Part shown: positions 1 to 7,410 of the stretch, one piece after another
Position numbering within the stretch: position 1 is the stretch's first letter
How the letters are laid out: every line of letters begins with the position of its first letter
Program-made: the position numbers and the translations under genes
Source: Lachnospiraceae bacterium
GTDB lineage: Bacteria > Bacillota > Clostridia > Lachnospirales > Lachnospiraceae
Reading direction: 5' to 3'
DNA: 52,763 nucleotides
NCBI GenBank assembly: GCA_029067085.1
Contig: JAIEFE010000016.1
Span: 1 to 52,763 of the forward strand
Notes under the pieces: model-generated
What the model was told of the DNA's origin: nothing
Database searches by the model: none
The model's input: the letters and a program-made list of their open reading frames with translations, nothing else

Positions 1-15
1 CAAGGGCTTAACCAA
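1..15 (+). rRNA. 3' end of 23S rRNA (partial, cut by window edge)
   Basis: The first bases contain AGGGCTTAACCA, which matches the usual extreme 3' terminus of bacterial 23S rRNA (GAGGGCTTAACC in many clostridia). Only this tail is in the window, so the call rests on one short motif. The split tRNA-Asn starts about 100 nt downstream and no 5S rRNA is seen between them. Confidence 0.5.
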
Positions 16-20
16 AGAAC

Positions 21-43
21 GAAGAATCACGGAGTGATTCTTC
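21..43 (+). other. Stem-loop in rRNA-tRNA spacer
   Basis: A perfect 10-bp inverted repeat (GAAGAATCAC / GTGATTCTTC) with a 3-nt loop lies directly after the presumed 23S end. There is no T-tract, so it is more likely an RNA-processing stem than a terminator. Confidence 0.45.
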
Positions 44-114
44 AGGAGTTAATCTCGAATAGGTTTACTCCATGGATCTTTCAGATTCGGTTTTGAGGGT
101 ATGTACCCTTATAA

Positions 115-139
115 TCCTCGATAGCTCAATGGTAGAGCA
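115..139 (+). pseudogene. 5' fragment of host tRNA-Asn, cut by the mobile element
   Basis: These 25 nt are identical to the first 25 nt of the complete tRNA-Asn at 219-290 (acceptor 5' strand and D-arm). The match then stops and unrelated element sequence begins. Joining 115-139 to 13851-13897 rebuilds a full 72-nt tRNA-Asn identical to the complete copy. This is the host gene split by integration. Confidence 0.88.
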
Positions 140-159
140 ACCGTAATGGTTACATACCG
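130..159 (+). other. attL junction of the serine-integrase element
   Basis: The 10-bp core TGGTAGAGCA (130-139) is shared with the right junction (13841-13850). The element-side arm GGTTACATACCG (148-159) is the reverse complement of CGGTATGTAACC at 13822-13833 beside the right junction. With the core between them, the arms form a 49-bp imperfect palindrome, the expected size and symmetry of a large serine integrase attP. The crossover probably lies in the central AGA of the core. Confidence 0.82.
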
Positions 160-218
160 GAAGGAGCTGGACAGGAAAAGTAAAAATCAGCCTGTAAGTT
201 ATATAGGCTGCATAATGA

Positions 219-290
219 TCCTCGATAGCTCAATGGTAGAGCACGCGGCTGTTAACCGCGGGGTTGTAGGTTCGAGCCCTACTCGGGGAG
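219..290 (+). tRNA. tRNA-Asn (GTT), complete copy carried by the element
   Basis: This 72-nt cloverleaf has acceptor TCCTCGA/TCGGGGA with one G-T pair, discriminator G, anticodon stem CGCGG/CCGCG and loop CTGTTAA with anticodon GTT at 251-253. CCA is not encoded. It lies inside the element, 80 bp from attL, and is identical to the gene rebuilt from the two host fragments. No convincing promoter fits just upstream (CATAAT at 211-216 is too close), so it is probably transcribed by read-through from the rRNA operon and ended by the terminator that follows. Confidence 0.95.
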
Positions 291-297
291 GTGCAGG

Positions 298-331
298 AAA
301 CCCGTGAACGTTTATGTTTACGGGTTTTGTT
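298..331 (+). terminator. Terminator after the carried tRNA-Asn
   Basis: A 12-bp stem (AAACCCGTGAAC / GTTTACGGGTTT, one G-T pair) with a 6-nt loop is followed by TTGTTAT. It resembles the host terminator after the 3' tRNA fragment (13900-13935), suggesting that tRNA and terminator were captured together from a related host. Confidence 0.75.
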
Positions 332-603
332 ATACAAAAAATTTATATCATCAGACAAAGAAATAGATCGCATGGCTGCTAAAACGACCATGTGATCGGT
401 AACCGAAAACAGAACGGGACAGCGCTGCTTTTCTTATTTCACTTTTACTGTAGCTGGAAGCTACGGACGGAGATATTTCTTTTTCCGCTGGTAAGCTTTT
501 GAGTGTGGATGGCTCGGAAACAGCTTAGGGGATGAATTAGCTATGCGATCCCTTGGCAATGTAACACATCAGTATGCACGAGTGAAGAAGAGGAGGAAGA
601 ACA
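332..603. other. Non-coding stretch at the left end of the element
   Basis: I see no convincing gene here. There is a small hairpin (GTAGCT GGA AGCTAC, 450-464), and the tnpV ribosome binding site (GAGGAGGAAGAAC) closes the stretch. It probably holds the tnpV promoter, but no clear -35/-10 pair stands out. Confidence 0.5.
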
Positions 604-972
604 ATGACTGATATCACATACAGAGCGGAAGGAGATTACCTGATCCCGGAACTGATCCTAGATGGGGATGGATATAAGGGCTGCCCGAAGGAAGAGATAG
701 GGCGATATGGAGAGTTGAGAGAGAGTTACTTGAGGGAGCATCAGCATGGGACATATACGGCAATGCTCTTGATGGGAAGCCTTACGACTCATCTGCAGGA
801 GATCGACAGACAGGCGGAGGAAGAAATGGAATGTTTGCTCAGAAAGATGATGGAGAGGCAGGGCATAGATGAGGCACTGAAAGCTTCGGATCAGATGGCT
901 TGGGTGCGAAAGGTCAATGCACTGAGGGCGATGGCGGAGGAAGTGGTGCTTCAGGAGATTGTGTATCAGTAG
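604..972 (+). CDS. tnpV: TnpV-family transposon-encoded protein
   Basis: A 122-aa protein whose whole length fits the TnpV family known from Tn4451-like and other clostridial mobile elements. Recognisable parts are an N-terminal DITYRAEGDYLIPEL segment, IGRYGELRESYLREH in the middle, a helical HLQEIDRQAEEEMECLL stretch, and a C-terminal segment with QMAWVRKVNALRAMAEEVV. The function of the family is not established; it travels with mobile elements. The start is supported by GAGGAGG 6-7 nt upstream. It is the first gene inside attL and is separated from the downstream genes. No lethal change is visible, so it is probably intact. Confidence 0.85.
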   Translation: MTDITYRAEGDYLIPELILDGDGYKGCPKEEIGRYGELRESYLREHQHGTYTAMLLMGSLTTHLQEIDRQAEEEMECLLRKMMERQGIDEALKASDQMAWVRKVNALRAMAEEVVLQEIVYQ

Positions 973-1166
973 AGAGACTTTTTATAAGCAGGATATGTAA
1001 GGTCTAGAAACAAATGAATCTTAAAAAGTCTGGAGTCTGGATTGGTGGCTCCAGACCTTTTGTGTGAAAATTGCGACATTTCTGTGATAACTGGAGAATT
1101 ATGATTGTATGGCCAGAATCGATAGGGTATAATAAATATATAAAGCGGAAAAGGATAAGTGAAGTT

Positions 1167-1712
1167 ATGATAAATGTTTGGATCGATGACTTGACACCAT
1201 GCCTTAAAGATAATGAAACAGGGGACTTTGTCCAGACAGAGGTTGTAAGGATTCGTAGAAAAAGCTTTCTGTCTAAATTCAATAAAAAGAACGGTTGGTA
1301 TACGGATTGGTCAAAACTGTTGCAGGAACATGAAGTCTATGCATTAGTGGTGCAAGGCACTGTAGATATTCAGGGAATGGTGGCACTGAGCAAAAATGAT
1401 GATTTTCAGGCGGTATATGTAGCATGGATGTGTGCAGCACCGCAAAATAATAAAATATTATGTGCAAGTCCTAAGTATTCCGGCGTTGGAGGACATTTAT
1501 TTGCTATAGCGGCAGATAAATCAGTAGAATATGGATATAACGGGGTTCTTGTCGGCTATGCGGCGAATGAAGACCTGGTAAAACATTACTGCACAGTATT
1601 CAAAGCGGAACATATTGCGATGCTGCATCCGTTCCAAATTGCGATTTATGAGGAAGAAGCGGCAGAGTTAAGGGAGGTGTATGATTATGAATGGACTGAT
1701 GAGGAAATTTGA
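1167..1712 (+). CDS. GNAT-fold acetyltransferase-like protein
   Basis: A 181-aa protein. The reading frame is open further upstream (from 1071), but the ATG at 1167 (MINVWIDDL) begins where conserved-looking sequence starts and has AAAGGATAAGTGAAG ahead of it. The middle and C-terminal parts resemble a GNAT fold: a beta strand (VYVAWMCAAPQN), a loop and helix like the acetyl-CoA pyrophosphate loop (KYSGVGGHLFAIA), then a strand and helix with YAANEDLVKHYCTVF, typical of GNAT motif B. The substrate cannot be told from sequence. It overlaps the next gene by 26 nt, so the two are translationally coupled. Such pairs on mobile elements could be toxin-antitoxin-like or a modification module; this is inference. 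Confidence 0.6.
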   Translation: MINVWIDDLTPCLKDNETGDFVQTEVVRIRRKSFLSKFNKKNGWYTDWSKLLQEHEVYALVVQGTVDIQGMVALSKNDDFQAVYVAWMCAAPQNNKILCASPKYSGVGGHLFAIAADKSVEYGYNGVLVGYAANEDLVKHYCTVFKAEHIAMLHPFQIAIYEEEAAELREVYDYEWTDEEI

Positions 1713-1881
1713 TTACGAAAGATATTTGGAGCAGATAAAGACGATGTCGGAACCGATTATGGTGAGTGAACTCCCAAAGGTAAAACTAAATTTGAAGGGA
1801 ATCAGAGAATATGCGAAAAATAAGGGGGTTGCGATAGCCAGTCTGACTGAGGAAGAAAAACAGCTTTTTATCACGAAGTAA
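1687..1881 (+). CDS. Small conserved-looking protein coupled to the GNAT-like gene
   Basis: A 64-aa hydrophilic protein overlapping the end of the GNAT-like gene. AGGGAGG (1671-1677) is 9 nt from the ATG at 1687 and only 3 nt from the in-frame ATG at 1681, so 1687 is preferred. The sequence has a short N-terminal helix (YERYLEQIKTM), SELPKVKLNLKGIREYAK and a C-terminal EEEKQLF, with the look of a small helical partner protein. No DNA-binding motif is clear. It ends 6 nt before a strong stem-loop. A binding partner or antitoxin for the GNAT protein is plausible but unproven. Confidence 0.6.
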   Translation: MNGLMRKFDYERYLEQIKTMSEPIMVSELPKVKLNLKGIREYAKNKGVAIASLTEEEKQLFITK

Positions 1882-1887
1882 ATGGAA

Positions 1888-1925
1888 CAGGGAACACTTA
1901 CTGATTTTTGAGTAAGTGTTCCCTG
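1888..1925 (+). terminator. Stem-loop closing the GNAT/small-gene operon
   Basis: A perfect 14-bp stem (CAGGGAACACTTAC / GTAAGTGTTCCCTG) with a 10-nt loop begins 6 nt after the stop. There is no T-tract on either side, so it may act as an mRNA 3' end or weak terminator. Confidence 0.55.
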
Positions 1926-2158
1926 CAACTGCAAAAAGAGGGAGTAGATTGTAAAGCTAATGATAAACCTTAGAATATGATTTTGAGACGAATGGGAACA
2001 CGATGTCGGGTGAGTTTACTGAAAACGACAGAATCATTTGGGCATTGAATTACAATCAAGTTGCAATAAGCGATTATCGAGTAAGTATTTCTTTGGTTTA
2101 GCTTATTTTAGTTGCAGATAAAAGAAAGTGTGAATCAAAAAAAGGAGCCAACCGTAAC

Positions 2159-2698
2159 ATGAAAAAACGAAATGTGGCAATTAATATATCTGTTGGACTT
2201 GTAGTGCTATCTTTTGCTGCGCTTTATGTTGAAATAGAGACGAAAGTTATAGTAGGTTTATCTATGGCGACATTGCTTTTTACCATAGCACAAATGCTTG
2301 ATTCACAAGTTAGCTTTTGGAATGATGATATGCAAAACCAAGTGGATGTATATAACAATATAGGAAATTTCAATTTAAGTCCTCAAAATCTTATGTTTAT
2401 TAAGATATTATCCAAATATCAGAATCCCCCTAAAAAGCAAAAATTAATGCATTGGCTTGCATCGATTTTATATAGTGTAGCATTTATAATTCTGTTATTA
2501 GCATTTGTTGCTCCTATAAATATTAGCGAGAAAGTTGGGACAAGCGCTACAATACTATCCTCTTCCTTGATATTTCTCAGCATTTGGCTTGTTGATAAAC
2601 AGCAAGAGCGCAAGGAGCAATGGAATGAAGTACAAATAGCGGCAATGCTACTTAAAGAAACAGATGTACAATCAGAGGCTGAAATTGATATGGAATAA
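2159..2698 (+). CDS. Four-TM membrane protein, unknown function
   Basis: A 179-aa protein with a short basic N-terminus, two close hydrophobic segments (about residues 8-26 and 29-47), a polar central region of about 50 residues, then two more hydrophobic segments (about 101-120 and 127-146) and a charged, acidic C-terminal tail. The layout is an inner-membrane protein with both ends and the central domain probably cytoplasmic. AAAGGAGCC lies 9 nt upstream of the ATG. It sits 199 bp before an OLD-type nuclease and is AT-rich like it, so it may be part of the same defence unit (membrane effector plus ATPase), but the gap and an intervening hairpin make that uncertain. I recognise no family. 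Confidence 0.6.
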   Translation: MKKRNVAINISVGLVVLSFAALYVEIETKVIVGLSMATLLFTIAQMLDSQVSFWNDDMQNQVDVYNNIGNFNLSPQNLMFIKILSKYQNPPKKQKLMHWLASILYSVAFIILLLAFVAPINISEKVGTSATILSSSLIFLSIWLVDKQQERKEQWNEVQIAAMLLKETDVQSEAEIDME

Positions 2699-2813
2699 AT
2701 AATGGGAGTTGCTGTATGGAAAAAGCAAAATAGCCGCGATTTGACGAAATAATACATATTGTCGATAATATCGATGTGGGATGCGGTCTGGCACGGAATC
2801 TGATGTTCCAGAT

Positions 2814-2837
2814 CATTTTCGTGAGATCACGAAAATG
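2814..2837 (+). other. Intergenic stem-loop
   Basis: A perfect 10-bp stem (CATTTTCGTG / CACGAAAATG) with a 4-nt loop lies between the 4-TM gene and the OLD-type gene. There is no T-tract. It may separate or stabilise the two messages. Confidence 0.45.
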
Positions 2838-2897
2838 CTTACACTGAGTAGCGTTGCAAAGAGAAAGTAAATATAAATAACAAAAGGGGAAGCATAT

Positions 2898-4553
2898 ATG
2901 TTTACAGGAATACAATTTAGCGGATATAAATTGTTTTGTGAGGAAAACTATATAAAATTTGATAAAATAACTAACTTAAATGTAATTATAGGAAAAAATA
3001 ACAGTGGAAAATCAAGTTTGTTGGATGTTATTGAAATGGCATATGATGAAACTTCTTTTGAAAAACAAAAACGACAAATTGGCTCGATAAAAGTAAGGAT
3101 ACCAATGACAAAAGATATGGTTCAAGATATCTTTTCGGGATATAGGAGCATTGGAGAATGGAATGCAGAGAATTATTGGGAAAAAGTAGAGGGAAGAAAT
3201 GCATTGATTGAGTTTGGTGCAACAAAGAATTCAAAGAATTCAAAGGGTTATTTTGCAATAAATACTGGTAACATTCCTTTGGAAAATGAAAGTTATTTTC
3301 AGAGAGGGCTATATGATTTCAAAGAGGAAAAGCAAAATTATATATTTAGACGGTTATCCGCAGAAAGAAATATTGTTCCTGAAAAAGAAATGGATTTGGA
3401 ACTTTCCAGTACAGGAGAGGGAGCCAGTAATTTGGTTAGAGTATTTTTGAATGATAGTACATATGATGAAAGAGTAATAGAAGGGCAGTTGCTTAGTGCA
3501 TTAAATGAAATCATGTATCCCGAAGCAGAATTTGAGAGTATACGAATTCAACAAATTAAAATGAACGACGGATATGCTTGGGAAATATATCTTAAGGAAA
3601 AGGGGAGGGAGCGAGTTCCCTTATCTAAGTCTGGAAGTGGAATCAAAACAATAATATTAGTTTTACTTAATCTCATTGTAGTGCCAAGACAACCCCAAAA
3701 TATTGGAAAGACAATAGTATATGGCTTTGAGGAATTAGAAAATAATTTACATCCGGCAATGCAAAGAAAATTATTTGATTATATTTATGAGTTTGCTGTT
3801 GAAAATAACTTAAATGTTTTTATAACAACACATTCTCATGTTGCTATTAATACCTTTTTTGATAAAGAAAAAGCGTGTATATATCATGTGGTTAAAGAAA
3901 ATGAAGGAGCAAGCTTAAAAAGAATAGAATCCTATATTGATAAAACTGAGATTTTAGATGATTTGGATATAAAGGCGAGTGATATTTTACAGGCAAATGG
4001 GATAATTTGGGTAGAAGGACCTTCTGATAGAATATATATTAAGAAGTGGCTGGAAATATTCTGTAACAACCAATTCGAAGAAGGCAAACATTATCAATTT
4101 TTATATTATGGCGGAAGGCTGTTGTCACAATATTCTGCAGAAGAAGAAACAGATTTAATTAGTATAATTACTACTAATAGAAATGCAGCAATCGTAATGG
4201 ATAGTGATAAAAGATATCAAGCCGCGCCATTGAATGATACAAAGAAAAGGATAATTGAAGAATTTGATAAATTAGACATGTTTTGTTGGGTTACAAAGGG
4301 AAAGGAGATAGAAAATTACATACCTAAAGAAGCTGTTGAATCAATGTCTGGAAAAGCGATAAGAAAAAAGTGTGAGAAGTATGATTTGTTTCCGGATTAT
4401 ATCAAGTCATATTATAATAATTTTACAAATAAGAAAGTTCCCTTTGCAAATGAGATAAAAGATTATATTACAGAAAAAAATTCATTGCCTATGTTAGATT
4501 TGAAAGTTCAAATTGAAAAACTTTATAAAAGTATTAAAAAATGGAATGAATGA
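2898..4553 (+). CDS. OLD-family ATP-dependent endonuclease (AAA ATPase + TOPRIM)
   Basis: A 551-aa protein with the two-domain plan of OLD nucleases. The N-terminal ABC-type ATPase has Walker A GKNNSGKSS (residues 32-40), a Walker-B-like GFEELENNLHP (about 275-285) and the H-loop TTHSH (about 310-314). The C-terminal TOPRIM domain has EGPSDRIYI (about 373-381) supplying the catalytic Glu and VMDSDKR (about 433-439) supplying the Asp pair. OLD proteins cut DNA and act in phage exclusion. No UvrD-like helicase (GajB type) follows, so this fits a stand-alone class 1 OLD rather than Gabija. AAAAGGGGAAGC precedes the ATG. It lies 44 bp upstream of hsdM and may be cotranscribed with the restriction system. 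Confidence 0.85.
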   Translation: MFTGIQFSGYKLFCEENYIKFDKITNLNVIIGKNNSGKSSLLDVIEMAYDETSFEKQKRQIGSIKVRIPMTKDMVQDIFSGYRSIGEWNAENYWEKVEGRNALIEFGATKNSKNSKGYFAINTGNIPLENESYFQRGLYDFKEEKQNYIFRRLSAERNIVPEKEMDLELSSTGEGASNLVRVFLNDSTYDERVIEGQLLSALNEIMYPEAEFESIRIQQIKMNDGYAWEIYLKEKGRERVPLSKSGSGIKTIILVLLNLIVVPRQPQNIGKTIVYGFEELENNLHPAMQRKLFDYIYEFAVENNLNVFITTHSHVAINTFFDKEKACIYHVVKENEGASLKRIESYIDKTEILDDLDIKASDILQANGIIWVEGPSDRIYIKKWLEIFCNNQFEEGKHYQFLYYGGRLLSQYSAEEETDLISIITTNRNAAIVMDSDKRYQAAPLNDTKKRIIEEFDKLDMFCWVTKGKEIENYIPKEAVESMSGKAIRKKCEKYDLFPDYIKSYYNNFTNKKVPFANEIKDYITEKNSLPMLDLKVQIEKLYKSIKKWNE

Positions 4554-4597
4554 TGGAAGAATAAAAAGATAGAAGATTCTAATGGAGGAAATCAGTA

Positions 4598-6193
4598 ATG
4601 GCCGAAGGAAAAGATTTATTACAGGTACTATGGAGTGGGGCAGATGTACTCAGGGGAAAAATGGATGCAAACGAGTACAAGACATATCTATTGGGATTGG
4701 TTTTTTATAAATATTTGTCGGATTCGTATCTTGCGAAAGTGTATGACCTTCTTAAGGATGAAAGTCCAGATAGTCTTGAAGAAGCACAGAGCGTATACGA
4801 AGAAGCAATGGAATCAGAAGACGCGGAAGATTTGCTGGGTGAGATAAAGGAATCAAAGCATTATACGCTTGATCCTGACATGACTTATATAAGCATGTTA
4901 AAGGCGGCTAAAAATAATTCTTTTAACAGAGAGAAGCTGCAGGCGGCTTTTAACCGAATAGAGGAGTCTGATGCGTTATTTAACGGCTTATTTGCAGATG
5001 TGGATCTGTATTCTAATCGGCTTGGTACGGGTGATCAGAAGCAGAGTGCAACGATTGCGGAAGTCATCAAAGTATTGGATGGTGTGGATATTATACATAC
5101 GGAAGGGGATGTCCTCGGTAACGCATATGAGTATCTGATAGGCCAATTTGCATCTGAAACAGGCAAAAAGGCCGGAGAATTCTATACGCCCCATGGCCCT
5201 GCGCAGATTCTTTGCAGAATTGCCATGTCTGGGCAGGAAAGCAAAAAAGGATTACAGGTATACGATCCGTGTATGGGGTCTGGTTCGTTGATGCTCAGCT
5301 GCAGGAATTATTCAAAAGAGCCCGATTACATTAAATACTATGGTCAGGAGCTCATGCCGTCAACCTATAATCTGGCGCGTATGAATATGTTTCTACATGG
5401 CGTCCTGCCTGAAAACCAGCACCTGCGCAATGGAGATACTCTCGATGCCGACTGGCCGACAGATGAAGAGACCGAGTTTGATGTTGTGACGATGAATCCG
5501 CCTTATTCGGCTAATTGGTCTGCCGCAGAGGGATTCAAACAGGATGAGCGGTTTATGGATTATGGGGGTAAACTTGCCCCTAAATCAAAAGCAGATTATG
5601 CATTTTTATTACATGGGTTCTATCATTTGAAGCAGACAGGTACAATGGCTATTGTCCTTCCGCATGGTGTTTTGTTTAGAGGCGCGGCAGAAGGTGGGAT
5701 TAGGGAGACGCTTCTTGAGAATGGATCGATCTATGCGGTCATTGGCCTTCCCTCCAATATGTTCTACAATACTTCCATCCCTACGTGTATTGTGGTATTA
5801 AAAAAGCACAGGGAAGGGCGTGATGTATTATTTATTGATGCGTCCAGGCTCTATGAAAAAGAGAAGAAGCAGAATGTCATGAATGAGGAACATATCGACA
5901 GAGTGTTGGAATTATATAATGAAAGAAAAACTGTTGATAAAGTGTCTTTTCTTGCATCTTTCGAGGATATCAAAGCAAATGACTATAATCTGAATATTTC
6001 CAGATATGTAGATACCAGCGAGGAAGAGCCAGAAGTGGATTTGAAGCAGCTTTCCGGGTCTATAAGGGAGACAAGCAGAGCTATCAAAGCTGGAAATGAC
6101 GCTTTGCTTGAAATGCTTGGGGAATTAACTTTTGCAAATCCTGAGACGAGGGATGCTGTTGAGGAATTTATCAGCGTTCTCAAGGAGGCGTGA
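4598..6193 (+). CDS. hsdM: Type I restriction-modification DNA methyltransferase subunit
   Basis: A 531-aa HsdM. The N-terminal helical domain (about 1-160) begins LLQVLWSGADVLRGKMDANEY, typical of HsdM_N. The catalytic domain shows SAM-binding motif I (DPCMGSGSLML, about 222-232) and the N6-adenine motif IV NPPY (300-303). A GEFYTPH segment just before the catalytic core is also characteristic. It methylates adenine in the sequence chosen by HsdS and forms the M2S core of the complex. TGGAGGAAATCAGTA precedes the ATG. hsdS follows after 2 nt. No damage is visible. Confidence 0.95.
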   Translation: MAEGKDLLQVLWSGADVLRGKMDANEYKTYLLGLVFYKYLSDSYLAKVYDLLKDESPDSLEEAQSVYEEAMESEDAEDLLGEIKESKHYTLDPDMTYISMLKAAKNNSFNREKLQAAFNRIEESDALFNGLFADVDLYSNRLGTGDQKQSATIAEVIKVLDGVDIIHTEGDVLGNAYEYLIGQFASETGKKAGEFYTPHGPAQILCRIAMSGQESKKGLQVYDPCMGSGSLMLSCRNYSKEPDYIKYYGQELMPSTYNLARMNMFLHGVLPENQHLRNGDTLDADWPTDEETEFDVVTMNPPYSANWSAAEGFKQDERFMDYGGKLAPKSKADYAFLLHGFYHLKQTGTMAIVLPHGVLFRGAAEGGIRETLLENGSIYAVIGLPSNMFYNTSIPTCIVVLKKHREGRDVLFIDASRLYEKEKKQNVMNEEHIDRVLELYNERKTVDKVSFLASFEDIKANDYNLNISRYVDTSEEEPEVDLKQLSGSIRETSRAIKAGNDALLEMLGELTFANPETRDAVEEFISVLKEA

Positions 6194-6195
6194 CC

Positions 6196-7407
6196 ATGGC
6201 AAATATACCGAATGTAAGATTTAAAGGATTCACGGATGATTGGGAACAGCATGAGTTTGGGGAAGTTGCTAAATATCGTAACGGAAAGGCTCACGAAAAC
6301 GAAATAGAAGAGAATGGAAATTATGTAGTTGTAAATTCTAAATTTGTTTCAACAGATGGGGAAGTAAGAAAGTATTCAAACTCCCAGATTGAACCTTTAT
6401 ATGAAAATGAAATTGCGTTTGTACTGAGTGATGTTCCAAATGGAAAGGCAATAGCAAGGACATTTTTGGTTGACAAATCTGATAAATACACGCTTAATCA
6501 AAGAATAGCAGGCATAACTCCATTAGCAGAAACATATCCGTATTTTCTTCATATCAGAATGAATAGAAGTCCATATTTTTTACGATTTGATGATGGTAAT
6601 AAGCAAACAAATCTGTCAATAAATGATGTAATGGAATACAAGGATGAATATCCATCTTATGAAGAACAGAAAAAAATTGGTGATTATTTTAAGAACCTCG
6701 ATCACCTTATCATCCTTCATCAGCGTAAGTGTGATGAGACAAAAGAATTGAAGAAATATATGCTTAAAAAAATGCTTCCTCAAAAGGGAAAGAAAATTCC
6801 AGAGATTCGGTTTGCAGGGTTTACTGACGATTGGGAACAGCGTAAGCTATCAGAGTGTGCTGGTTTTAGGCGTGGCTCTTTCCCCCAGCCATACGGAAAT
6901 AAGGAATGGTACGATGGTGATGGATGTTTGCCTTTTGTTCAAGTCGCAGATGTTGGAGATGATATGAAATTAGTCTCTGATACCAAACAAAAAATTAGTA
7001 AAAAAGCTCAACCAATGAGTGTTTTTGCAGAGAAAGATTCTGTTCTTGTTACTTTGCAGGGAAGCATAGGACGTGTTGCAATCACGCAATATGGGGCTTT
7101 CGTGGATCGAACAGTATTGATTTTTGATGAATATAAACAAAATATTTACCATATTTTTTGGGCTTATATTATAAAAGAAAAATTTATTGAAGAGGCGAAA
7201 AAAGCACCCGGAGGAACTATAAAGACAATTACGAAGGAAGCACTCTCAGAATTTGAAATGTTCTTGCCTTCGATAGATGAACAGAAAAAAATTGGAACTT
7301 ACGTGCAGTACCTTGATCACCTTATCACCCTTTATCAACGTAAATGCGATCAACTAAAAGAAGTAAAAAAATTTATGCTACAAAATATGTTCCCACAGAA
7401 AGGATAG
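6196..7407 (+). CDS. hsdS: Type I restriction-modification specificity subunit
   Basis: A 403-aa HsdS with two target-recognition domains. Each half opens with a matching segment: IPNVRFKGFTDDWEQ at the N-terminus and IPEIRFAGFTDDWEQ in the middle. Each ends with a coiled-coil spacer containing LDHLI.L.QRKCD, so the protein is an internal duplication with different TRD cores, as expected for a bipartite target. AAGGAGG (6182-6188) is 7 nt from the ATG at 6196; a GTG at 6190 overlapping the hsdM stop is possible but too close to that site. Only one hsdS gene is present and no inverted partial copies flank it, so shuffling is not indicated here. The target sequence cannot be read from the protein. 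Confidence 0.95.
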   Translation: MANIPNVRFKGFTDDWEQHEFGEVAKYRNGKAHENEIEENGNYVVVNSKFVSTDGEVRKYSNSQIEPLYENEIAFVLSDVPNGKAIARTFLVDKSDKYTLNQRIAGITPLAETYPYFLHIRMNRSPYFLRFDDGNKQTNLSINDVMEYKDEYPSYEEQKKIGDYFKNLDHLIILHQRKCDETKELKKYMLKKMLPQKGKKIPEIRFAGFTDDWEQRKLSECAGFRRGSFPQPYGNKEWYDGDGCLPFVQVADVGDDMKLVSDTKQKISKKAQPMSVFAEKDSVLVTLQGSIGRVAITQYGAFVDRTVLIFDEYKQNIYHIFWAYIIKEKFIEEAKKAPGGTIKTITKEALSEFEMFLPSIDEQKKIGTYVQYLDHLITLYQRKCDQLKEVKKFMLQNMFPQKG

Positions 7408-7410
7408 CTT

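Noticed and set aside
110..115. TATAAT directly before the split tRNA-Asn as its promoter
   Set aside because: Its last T is the first base of the tRNA, so a transcript from it would start inside the tRNA. No -35 fits. The tRNA is more likely part of the rRNA operon transcript.
2003..2101. Possible 32-aa ORF between the small partner gene and the 4-TM gene
   Set aside because: No ribosome binding site, no recognisable sequence, stops close upstream in the frame. It may be a gene remnant but cannot be supported.
2898..4553. Gabija (GajA) system
   Set aside because: The protein has the GajA-like ATPase-TOPRIM plan, but no UvrD-like GajB helicase follows; hsdM comes next.
6196..7407. Phase-variable hsdS by inversion
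   Set aside because: The conserved segments in the two halves are direct repeats within one gene, and no second hsdS or partial inverted copy is present in the window.
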